Shown here piece after piece: positions 1-12,500 of a stretch of DNA of 64,000 nt. Both the position numbers and the translations under genes were made by a program. Source of the stretch: Allacma fusca (lineage: Eukaryota; Arthropoda; Collembola; Symphypleona; Sminthuridae); NCBI GenBank assembly GCA_947179485.1, contig OX359247.1, positions 5,423,060-5,487,059 of the forward strand, written 5' to 3'. The number at the start of each line of letters is the position of its first letter. Position 1 is the stretch's first letter. Under the pieces are notes generated by a model that had not been told where the DNA came from, did not search any database, and saw only the letters and a list, made by a program, of their open reading frames with translations.

Positions 1-274
1 AAACATATAATTGCTAAATGGCGTGTGTTTTACCCGATTCCGCGCTTTTACCAAAAGCATGCAGCATATATCTAATTAGTTGTAATTTTACAATACAATT
101 ATATTTTAAGGAAGTGTGAAACTGGTGACGGCGCATCCCATATAATTACTTTAGTTTTAATTCATTAATCGATTTTTGTAGAAATTGTTGAGTAGTCAAG
201 ATTATTTTTACTATAATGACTTGCTGCTCTGTTTGATTATAGCTAATGTATTTTTTATTACCCTTAAATTTTAG

Positions 275-565
275 TCCCGCCGAAAATTGTTAGCTTTGCT
301 TTAGACGGCCCACTGGACGCCGGAGATATGGCTCAATTGAACTGCATTGTATCTCAGGGTGATGTTCCGCTTAAAATTACTTGGAAATTTGTTGGATCTG
401 ATTCGACAACTAGAAACCAGTCAGGAGTTAGAACGTTGAAAGTTGGCGAAAAAAGTAATTTACTTATCATTGACGCGGTCAATGCGGAACACTCTGGCAA
501 TTACACTTGTACGGCTAGGAATTCCGCTGGAGAAACTAATTACACGACGGAAGTTATTGTTAATG
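275..565 (+). CDS. Dscam1: Dscam Ig7 alternative exon, variant 1
   Basis: 97 codons, phase 1 at both ends; acceptor TTTTAG, donor GTAATG. Ig fold landmarks are visible: Cys in LNCIV, Trp in ITWKF, and the YTC motif in GNYTCTARN. It is divergent from variants 2-7 (KFVGSDSTTRNQSG) and closest in its second half to variants 8-9 (CTARN). Further variants may lie upstream of the window. Confidence 0.9.
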
Positions 566-3500
566 GTAATGGCGTGGACGTGGAATGTATATTTTTGTAC
601 ATACAATGCGCATTTTGTGCATACAATAGTTACATAGGTGGCATTTCGGTGTTTGCGCTTGACCCGTTTTCGTAAAGATTAGTGTACCTCATATGTAGTA
701 ATGTAATTATTATCTATTTGTTAAATATATTTACATACATATTAGTTTACATTCCTTTACCACTGACGTTTATCCTAAATATCCTGAAAAGTGATATAAA
801 CATATGGACAAAAATATCTGTGCGTAGGTTTCAGGTATAAATAATGTCTTGGTGTTGAAATGGCATTGTGTTGATCCTAAAAAGTTTCAGGTTGGAGATA
901 TTTTCTGTCGTATAGTAAATTTATATAATTACTTGAATAATTGTTAAAGTCGGTCCCAAAATCGTGCCGTTCAGCTTTGAGGATGAAGGAACGCTAAATA
1001 CAGGGTCATCAGCACAATTGCATTGCTTTGTATCTGAGGGTGATACACCTCTTCAAATTACGTGGACGTTTCATGGCTCTGATATTGCAACTAGAAGTCA
1101 GTTAGGAGTGTCCACCATGAAAATTGGTCAGAAGAGTAGTCTACTTATTATTGAATCGATAACTTCTGAGCACACCGGGGATTATACTTGCAGTGCTAAA
1201 AATGCTGCCGGTTCGGCAAATTACACAACTGAATTAGTAGTTAATGGTGGGTTCCATATCTTACAAAGCAAATGGATTCAGTGTGCTAAAATGAATTAAG
1301 TGCCACTATCTATGCTTCCAACGCTGACTATTATATTTACAAATAATAATTGTTAAGTTTGATGTTCTTTTTTTATTTTCTAAAATCGACGAAATCCATG
1401 AACAATTTTACCCATCCATCTATTCCTGCAATTACGTATGTATAATTATGTAGAATACGGCCTAAAACTAATAAAACAATGATTAGGGTTAGGTCATATT
1501 AAAGTTCAAGTGCGAGTAAAGGTAATAATTGACAATTATTAGAGAATGATTTTTGAGTACGACTCTGATAAGGGATTCCCTTAGGCTGCTTTCCAAGCTC
1601 ATGCTGTCATTAGGATGTAACAAGATTGTCCTTCCCTTATTAAAGTTGGGCCAAAAATCGTGCCGTTCAACTTTGAGGAAGGGACTCTGGGAGAAGGGTC
1701 CTCAGCACAACTGACATGCTTCGTGTCAGAAGGAGATGTACCTCTTCAAATCACATGGACATTTCATGGTGCTAATACCATTGCAACTAGAACTCAGTCA
1801 GGAGTTTCCACAACCAAACTTGGTCAAAAGAGTAGTGTTCTAATGATTGATTCCATCACTTCAGAGCACACTGGAAATTACACCTGTAGTGCTAAAAATA
1901 CTGCTGGTGTTGCAAATTACACAACAGAATTAATTGTCAATGGTTGGTTGCACTGTTTAATTGCATTAATGTGAAGAAAGCATAATCTGCTCTGCAGTCT
2001 GCAAATTGCTTATTCGTTTGCTAAGTTAACTGTTAGATTTTTTCACGCAATTTTGAAAGTGTCACACACGCTTGCCATGTATTACATCGTTGTTTTTTTT
2101 TCTTATCATTCATTAATATCCTTAACATGTAGACCATTGAGAAACAAATACCTTGTAATTAAATTGTCCCTTCATAGGCAGCATTCAAAAAAATTTCAGG
2201 ATATTTTCATAAAAGGGGGTTTTCGGAGGATATAGTGGGATAAATTTATTTAATGTAGAGGAAGACACTTCCTTTAGTTATTAACGTTAGGATTTACTTC
2301 ATAAATATGTTTCATTATTTAAGTTGGTCCGAAAATCGTACCCTTCAGCTTCGAGGAAGGCACGTTGCATGATGGGTCTTCAGCTCAACTGCAGTGCTTT
2401 GTATCTGAGGGTGATACACCTCTTCAAATTACGTGGACATTTCATGGCGCTAATATTGCGACTAGAAGTCAGTCAGGAGTGTCCACAACCAAACTTGGTC
2501 AAAAGAGTAGTGTTCTCATGATTGATTCAGTCACGTCTGAGCATACTGGAAATTACACCTGTAGTGCTAAAAATGCTGCTGGTTTGACAAATTATACTAC
2601 TGAACTTATTGTCAACGGTTGGTAACATTATTTTTCAGAAGTGACACTGCAAACGTTTTTTTGTGCTTGGAAGCGCTATTTCTTCTGCCTACGATTTCAT
2701 TTTTTTTAAGTTGGCGTAGATATATGTAAATATGATAATATGTTGTGGCATTTCCTCGTGACTCTTGTACTGAACTAATATAAGCATTATAAACATACAC
2801 ATTCGATTGTGTAGGAGGTTTCATTACCCATCCATCGCCTTTATCCTACTACTGTAATCTTGATTCATTGCAATGCGAAAGTTTAGAACAATAATAGATA
2901 CGGATATTTTCTACCTTATAAAGATTTGTGAACGTTTTTAATGCTAAAGTTGGACCAAAAATCATGCCGTTCAGCTTTGGCGAAGATACTCTCAATGCAG
3001 GGTCCTCGGCACAACTAACATGCTTTGTTTCTGAGGGAGATCTCCCAATTCAAATCACGTGGACGTTTTATGGCACTGATATTGCCACTCGAAATCAGTT
3101 AGGAGTGTCTACCATGAAAATCGGTCAGAAGAGTAGCGTTCTCATGATAGATTCGGTGACTTCTGAGCATACGGGGAACTATACTTGTAGCGCCAAAAAT
3201 GCTGCAGGCTCTGGAAATTACACAACTGAACTTGTGGTCAACGGTTGGTGTCATTCTCTGAAAATTGAGAAAACGTTATCCAGCATCTTGCTTTGCTAAA
3301 TGAAATAGTATTATTTTTAATGGTTGTCTAAGAAGTTTAGGAGTATGAATTTTAATTGTTTTTTTTGCGCGAGGGTACTTCATGACTTCCCCCAACATTT
3401 TTCCTCACTTAATTAGTCCAATATACGTTAGTACAAATATACATTCGATTCATGATATGAAAACCATTACATGGGCAAGAAAAATTGAATAACATGATAA

Positions 3501-6500
3501 TGTAGGGAAGAAATAATTACTCGAAAAAAAGTTTCCTAATAGATTTTTTACACATGTTATCTATAATGTTCCTTTTTTCAAGTTGGTCCAAAAATCATGC
3601 CATTCAGTTTTGGCGATGAGAATTTACATGCAGGATCTCCAGCACAACTTCAGTGTTTTGTCAACGAGGGGGATACTCCTCTTCAAATTACATGGACATT
3701 TCATGGTGCTAATATTGCGACAAGAAGTCAGTCAGGAGTGTCTACGACGAAACTTGGTCAGAAGAGCAGTGTTCTCATGATTGATTCAGTCACATCTGAA
3801 CACACTGGAAATTACACATGTAGTGCTAAAAATCCGGCGGGTTTGGCAAATTACACCACTGAATTAATAGTTAATGGTTGGTAATCTTTTGCAGGGCTAT
3901 AGTGATTTAATGTTATGCATATTGCTTTGGTCCGCTGACGAATTATTGATCGTCCATGATTTATTTTGTTTTTAGAAGGTAGCATAAAATTCCTTACCAA
4001 ATGTTCTCCCCTGAAACCTATAATTGTGAGGTTGATCTTCAGTGATCTCATAAATAGATTAGGTCATTCATCATTATACGTGTTGGTATTGTAAGAACTA
4101 CATCTAAAATCAGATTTAATATCCCATTATGATGTGTTTTGTACTGTAGGAAGGTGTGTAGGAAGGCTGTTGTAGGGATTTAAATGATTGCATGAGTACA
4201 CATTATCAAATGTCTTTATATTATTATTATTAAAGTCGGTCCCAAAATTGTGCCGTTCAGCTTTGAGGAAGGGATTCTAGGGGAAGGGTCTTCAGCTCAA
4301 CTGCAGTGCTTTGTATCTGAGGGCGATATACCTCTTCAAATCACATGGACATTCCATGGTTCTGATATTGCAACGAGGAGCCAGTTAGGAGTATCCACCA
4401 TGAAAATTGGTCAAAAAAGTAGCGTTCTTCTCATTGATTCAGTCACTTCTGAGCACACCGGAAAATACACCTGTAGTGCTAAAAATGCCGCGGGTTTGGC
4501 AAATTACACGACTGAACTTATTGTGAATGGTTCGTAGCATAATAGAACAGTCGTTCTCCTCGTTCATATATTTCGTATGCCGTATTGCGCTTGGGCAATT
4601 GTCAATGACCCTTTACGTTATTTCGTAATAATTATTATTGTTATTTTCTTAAATTCCTTTCAATTTCCTAAAGTTACTTTTTATGTCTCTTCTACTACTC
4701 CTCTCATTAGTCCCTCCGAAAATTCTGCCTTTCTCCGTACAAGACTCGTTAAACTGGGGTAACCCGGTTCACATGCAGTGCCTCGTGATAGAGGGAGACA
4801 CTCCGCTCCAAATCACCTGGGCTTTTCAAGGTGTCGACTCATCTACACGAACGCCAACTGGTGTCTCCACAATGAAATTAGGAACCAAGACTAATGTTTT
4901 GATGATTGAAGCCGTTTCTTCGGAGCATTCCGGCAATTACACTTGTACTGCTAGAAACACAGCAGGGATTGCAAACTATACGGCTGAAATTATTGTTAAT
5001 GGTTAGCAGTGAAGCTTCGTATTTAAGTATATTGTATTTCCTACACCTAATTATCTCATATTGACATTATATGTGGTACTTTCCAAAGCTTCTCATCTTA
5101 TCCAGTAGGCATTGCTAATGGCGCGCATGGGGTTGAAAAAAAAAGGAAATGTTATCGTTTATTGTTTTTTCGGATGTTTGTATGTTACGTATTTTAGAAT
5201 GATATTCGTATTTGAAAATAATAATATTTGTAAGTAAATTTATTTGGGTATCTAGTGAGTCCCCGAATCCTGGAATTTACCTTCGGTACCGCTCCACTCC
5301 ATGCAGGAAGTTTAGCTCAGGTTCAGTGTATAGTCAATGAGGGTGATATCCCTCTGCAAATCACGTGGGCTTTTCATGGAACTGATGTGTCCACACGGTC
5401 ACCTCACGGCGTTCAAACTGCAAAATTTGGGACGAAAAGTAGCATCCTAATGATAGAGGCAGTCACGTCCGAACATTCCGGCAATTATACATGTACTGCC
5501 AGGAATGGGGCAGGGGTTGCTAATTTCACCGCTGAATTAATTGTTAATGGTACTTATATCTACATTTGTACTGATAGTCATTGATCGCCTTGAGAATAGC
5601 CGATTGCAATTTGGCTTTATCAGTGCCATTGATTTTCCTTGCATCCCTTCCCTTCCCTGTGTTATGAGGGTAAAAAAGGTGTAGAAACTTAGGAGACGTC
5701 GTAGGAGGATAAAAATTGAAGCCAGTGTCTGGGTACTGACAATGTTTAGTTTAAAATAAACAATAATATTATTATTATTGATCATTGCATTTAAAGCTCT
5801 TCCCCGCATAACTCCCTTCTCATTTGGAGACTCACACATGCAAGCCGGGGAACATGCCACTCTGCAGTGTAGCGTTGCGGAGGGTGACTTACCCCTGACA
5901 GTTTCTTGGATCTTTCATGGACGAGAGCTATCTTCCCAGATGGGCATAGAAACCACGAGATTAGGGAAAAGAACCAATATCCTGACAATTGACTCTGTGG
6001 CGGCTGCACATACTGGCGATTATACTTGTGTCGCCACAAATCCTGTGGGTACAACGAATTACACTGCCGAACTGGTCGTTAGCGGTACTTAATCCCCCAG
6101 ATTAAATAGACATATGATGTAGAAGCAAGAAAGATCCGTGAGGCTTTTTAGCATAGCTTGCAATGTGGAGGCGCTATATTGAATAATTCTGAACACATGT
6201 TGTGCTGCGTGCATCACTTTAAGTTTACTTTCACATATCTCCGTCTACTGTATATCTTAAGGATTAATTTATTGTGGATTTTATTCCTTGAATTTCCCTA
6301 ACTTGCCCTCTTGTAATTCAGATAATTACTGTTATAAGCATATTTGTGTATCGTTGCATTTTAATAGGAAACTTTTTTTCCCATATGGATACAATATGTG
6401 ACTGTGACTTATTTAGATCCACCACAAATCATGCCGTTTTCCTTCGGTGGAGACATGAGGGCAGGCTCGCATGCTACCCTTCAGTGTAGTGTTATAGAAG

Positions 6501-9500
6501 GAGACTTACCCATGACTATCTCTTGGATATTCCATGGACGAGAATTATCTTCTCAGATGGGCATCGAGACTACTAAAATCGGAAAGAGGTTAAATGTCCT
6601 GACGATTGAGTCGGTCGCAGCTTTCCATACGGGCAATTATACTTGTGTCGCTTCTAACGCGGCCGGCTCCGTCAATTATACGGCTGAATTAGTTGTTAGG
6701 GGTGTGTTTAATTGTCTCTATATGCCGTCAAATTCACTTTGCTTTTTGCCAATGTTTGCACATAGTAAAGTACATTCTTCCCACGTGTAGTAGTCAACTT
6801 TTACCAGATTCTTCCTTTGGGGCATACCTGATTCCGCTGTACCGTTTAACACTTAATCTTACTGGTAGACGCTCCAATAGACAGGAAATTTAAGTTGAGG
6901 CTATAAGTATGTATATAGATATGTATTACGTAAATGTACCATCAAGAGGAGGTTTCCTACTCTATATAGGACATGGGCAATGAAGTTAACATTATATAAG
7001 AATATAATTATTAGTATGTAATCAGGGAAATTTAATAACTATATAAATGAGTATAGTTAAAGTCGCAAAAGGTAGTGTTATAATAATTTTGCTTGTAAAT
7101 TTGAAAGTCAAACCCCGCATCATGCCATTTAGTTTTGGCGAAGACCGTGGAGATCCATTAAGATATGGGGAACATGCCACACTTCAATGCAGTGTAGTGG
7201 AAGGAGACTTACCCATGACAATTTCATGGATCTTTCATGGACGTGAATTATCCAGTCAAATGGGAATCGAAACAGTTAAGATCGGCAAGAGAATCAATTT
7301 GTTGACGATTGATTCCGTCGCAGCATCTCACACAGGGAATTACACTTGTGTGGCCACTAATCCTGCAGGGTCTTCTAATTTCACAGCGGAATTGATTGTT
7401 CAGGGTTGGTCGTGTCATAATGAGTTTATAGAGTTTCATACCTACCTGTGGCAGATTCTAATTCCAGCTGCTTTTTCTTTTTTCCTTATTTTCCCCTGCA
7501 ATCCCTCCATTTCATTAGCAAAAATAATGAATTATTAAAAAATCATTAGAAGTACAGTGAGTGATGCAAAGAAGTATGTATCATTACAACTGACAAAAAA
7601 TTCCATGATGGTTTTCAGCTTAAACATGGAGAGGGTTATTGCTAGTGTAGTGTATGTATCTATGTGTAGGACGTAAGAGATGTGATTGATCCCGATATGT
7701 TATGTTTCGTCGTAATGAAGTACATTTTAATAATTAGGTGTAATTAGGAAAATACAATGACGGAAAGATTTTTTGAATAGTGTCACCTCGAATAATCCCC
7801 TTTACTTGGGGGGATGAGCCACTACCTGCCGGTGTTTACAAAACACTAGAGTGTAGCGTGTCTGAAGGAGATTACCCTTTGACCATATCATGGATTTTCC
7901 ACGGAAGGGAGCTTTCATCTCAGATGGGCATTGAGACCGTGAAAATAGGGAAGCGCACAAATCTACTTAGTATTGACTCAATCGCAGCGTCCCACACAGG
8001 CAATTATACGTGTGTCGCCTCGAATCCTGTGGGAACAACTAATTTCACCGCAGAATTAATTGTTCGGGGTAAAGTCGTAATAAACATGAGACTTGCACAA
8101 AAATACGACTTGGCACTGCGCTTATTGTCACCAAGCAGTCTAATATTCTCTCCTCTTAAAACCGAATCACCTGTTTCTCTATTCTTCTGTTTTAAAATGG
8201 TACTCTAATACTAATTATTTAAAACGGTTTCATAGTTACATACTCAAGAAAGGTTTGTTGACATAATTAGAGGGATGCATTGCATTTACGCATACTGTAT
8301 TTGTGGATTGGAGTACATCACAAAATATAAGAGATTACCAGTTGGGGACAGTGACAAAAGTTGGCGAATTGTTTATTTCAGTACCTCCTACCATAGTTCC
8401 ATTTGACTTTGGAGACGAGCCGATTTATGCGGGTAGTACAACTCAGGTTACTTGTCTTGTCAGCACAGGTTAGATTTTTATGTGGACTGATAGTACTTTA
8501 ATGTATCTAATTATGTATGTATCATTGTTTAGTGTTTGTAGAACTACTGCATACATAATTACCTTTATGCGTACATGTAAACATGTATGATGAAGGAGGT
8601 ATGGGAACGCGTGTAGAAAATATCCCATTAATTGGAATAATTATTTAGGAGACACGCCCCTGGATATAACTTGGAGTTTTCAAGGCGGTCCGTTAGGTTC
8701 ACATCAAGGGATGAAAACAACTTTGATAGGGTCAAGAACTAGCATGTTATTAGTGGAACCAGTGATTCCCGGTAATCGGGGAGAATATACTTGTACGGCT
8801 AGAAATGCTGCAGGGATTGCAAATTTTACAGCATCTCTTCAAGTTTACGGTACATATATTTCTCGTAGTTTCTTCTTACAAATTTAGGGTTCTTTCTCCT
8901 TTTCACTCCTTCCTTTAATCCTATGATTTCCCTTACTTCAAAAAATAAACAGTTGAAATGTTTGTACATAAATTAAATGCATATTCATACATATATACAT
9001 AGCAAGTATACCAGTGAAGTAAAAAAATGTGTGAAACATATTGTAGAATATATAGAACAGGAATTCCCTTCCTATTTCTAACCTTTCCTGAACCCTCGTT
9101 GCTTTGTTTTTTTAGTTGTGGTTTTATTTTAAATTTCTCTACTCTTTCTTTTGAGTAGTCTATTGTGTCTCATCGTGTTTTTTCTTCGTGTATTTAAAAT
9201 TTTGAAAGAGCATGCGAATTTTTTAAATCGAATGTTTTTCCTGACGGATTGATTCCAGGAATTAAATATTGAGTAGCGAGTGCTCTCTTTGGAAATATAG
9301 TGTACATGTTGTACATGTCTTTAGAGTACATTCATTCTATGTATAATGGAATGATGTTATTTTCGTCCTTTGGTTTTTGAATTTTGAAAATGGATTTTGG
9401 ACGTACTGTTTTTAATTTGTAGGTACACTTCGTGAATGTAGTTTTTACTGTTTTGGTACATTTTTGGGGGTAAATAATTTTGGTTTTTGAAATAGTAGTT

Positions 9501-12500
9501 ATTTTGGGTAACTGTTTTGGTAGTCATTTTTTGTGCCTTGGTTTGGGGTCTATTTTCGTGACATTTTTGCTGTACTAATATTTTCTGACAACTCTGTTTT
9601 ATGATGTTTTTCGCGCCGCATGTGCTTCAGCTTTTTGCCAAAAATATTATACATATTTTGCAAGATTATTCAATTCAACTAATATAACTTTTATGATAAC
9701 ATTAGTTCCTCCACGTTGGATTGTTGAACCTACTGATCGAGCATTTGCTCAAGGTAGTGATGTTCGTATTGAATGTAAAGCTGATGGATTCCCTAAGCCT
9801 GCCGTTACATGGAAAAAAGCTGCAGGTGAAGATTACTTAGATTTTATAAGTGATCTTTGTTTAGGATTGTTATATTATTGTTTTCTAAGATTTGCACTCA
9901 TCGTGTACTCATTTTCTTTTCAAAAGGGGACGGTCCGATGGATTACCGTGACTTGAAAGGGAACGCACCAGGAATGAGAGTCGAAGATGGTCATTTAGTT
10001 ATTGCTTCCATTCCTAAACATGCTGAAGGTTATTACCTCTGTGAAGCTAACAATGGAATCGGTGCTGGATTATCAGCTGTTATCTACATTTCTGTTCAAG
10101 GTAAGGACTTTAGGAATTGTGTATTACTGTGTACTTGTGTATTTTATGCTGTGTAAATTTGAGTATAATAAAATTTTAAATATTGTTTGTTTTCGTGCAG
10201 CTCCACCACAATTTGAAATAAAATTCAGAAATCAAACAGCACGTCGTGGAGAACCAGCTGTACTTCAGTGTGAGGCGAAAGGAGAGAAACCAATCGGAAT
10301 TTTATGGAGTCGAGATGGAAAGCGTCTAGACCCCAAAGCCGATCCTGGCTACACAATTCGCGAAGAAATACTGAATAATGGAGTTGTGAGCGATTTGAGT
10401 GTGAAAAGATCGGAAAGGACTGACTCGGCTTTGTTTACTTGTGTGGCTACAAATGCTTTCGGATCGGATGAAACCAGTATCAATTTGATCGTGCAAGGTA
10501 AGATTCTGAAAATTACAGTTAATTCTATTCTGTATGTCAGATAATTTGTAAAAATTAAAATGATTGTGATATGCGACACTTGCTTTATAGAACCCCCAGA
10601 AGTTCCATTTGGCTTGAAAGTTTTGGATAAATCTGGAAGATCTGTACAGCTAGCCTGGAGTGAACCTTACAGCGGAAACTCTCCAATTACGAGATACTTC
10701 ATTGAATTCAAAATGTCGAAGAGTGATTGGAATACTGGAAAGGACCGAGTCTTGGTTCCCGGATCGCAAACTTTGGCTGGTGTCTATAATTTAAGACCTG
10801 CTACTACTTACCATCTTCGTTTGGTTGCCGAAAATGAAGTAGGAACATCTGAAGCATCCCAATCTGTTACTATCATTACTGCAGAAGAAGCGCCATCTGG
10901 CCCACCGACTGGAATCTCTGTGAGTTCTGAATGGCCTTTAGCAGTGATTTGATGCTGTTAATTGTACAGTTTCCAGTTTATTAAGCCGAATTAATTTATA
11001 TTATAGGTTGAGCCAATTGATCAGCATACTCTGAAAGTTACATGGAAACCCCCTCTTCGTGAAGAATGGAACGGTGATATCATGGGATATTATGTAGGAT
11101 ACAAACTTGCATCATCTGACAAGCCATATTTGTTCGAAACTGTGGAGTTCTCTCGTGAAGTGGGAAAAGAGCATCATTTGATGGTTTCGAATTTGAAGTA
11201 AATTTTGTCAACTTTAATTTCGAATTTATTTTCAAAAACGAAATTTATGCGTTTTGCACTTATATGAACTATTACTTAAGCAGCTTCAACTTTTATTTGC
11301 AGGACTTACACGGAATACTCGGTAGTTGTTCAAGCATTTAACAGAATCGGACCTGGACCAATGTCTAAAGAGGTTACTCAACACACGGCAGAAGGCAAGC
11401 CTGAGCAAGCACCACAGGTAAGAAATTTTCACAAGTAACGTGAATTTTATTACAGTCGCGACAAAATGAAAGGTAGACGTTATTTTTCAAACCATTTTAA
11501 TTCGCAGGATATTAGTTGCACAACTCTTACTTCTCAGTCGATTCGAGTTTCTTGGACATCACCACCACTTGCTTCAGCCAATGGGGTAATCAAGGGTTAT
11601 AAAGTAATTTATGGGCCAGCCTCCACTTGGTACGGTAAGTACCTCATCCGCGTGAAAATAATGTTTTTTGATGGGATACATATTATATATCATAATCGTA
11701 ATCTAATTTTATTTTTATTCTTAAGACGACAAGACGAAGGAAACAAAAGTTACTTCTGCTAGCGAGACTATCTTACATGCACTCCGAAAATACACTAACT
11801 ACAACATCACCATTTTGGCTTTCACCAACGGAGGCGAAGGAGTTCAGACCATACCAATCAGTTGCCACACCGAACAGGACGTTCCCGGACCTCCACAATC
11901 TGTTAAAGCTAGTGTCATGTCGGGCGAGGCAGTTCTGGTTAGTTGGCAACCACCATCTCAGCCAAACGGCGTTGTCATTCAGTACACTGTTTACTCTCGT
12001 ACCAGCGGGGACAAAGAGAAAGAAGTAAGTTGTCTCTTTAGTGTATCATTAAACAAGTGTTTATGAATTGGAACTTAAAAGAATTTACTCGTTTTCACAG
12101 GCTGAACCAAAGTATCACAAAGTTCCAGCTTTCCAGACAACTTACGAAGCATCTGGTTTGAAAAGAAAAGAACGATACGAATTTTGGGTAACTGCTTCCA
12201 CTGCTATTGGAGAGGGCGGCGCTTCCAAGTCCGTTACGATCTCACCTACCAATAAAGTTCCAGCTAAGATTGCATCTTTTGCAGAAAAAATGGTTGCCAC
12301 GCACAAAGAAGACGTTAAATTACCTTGTCAAGCTGTAGGTGTACCGGCTCCGGATATTAAATGGCAGGTAAAGTGTACTCCTCGGTTTTTAACTTTCAGT
12401 ATTTTGTATCTGTGATTTTATTTCATTCACCGAGTTTCAATTTTGACTTTTTCCTTATTTAATGAATTATTTGCATATCATTTAATAAGTCATTACATTT

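Noticed and set aside
2612..2824. Minus-strand frame overlapping the end of Ig7 variant 4
   Set aside because: Shadow of the array and its intron; no protein-like features.
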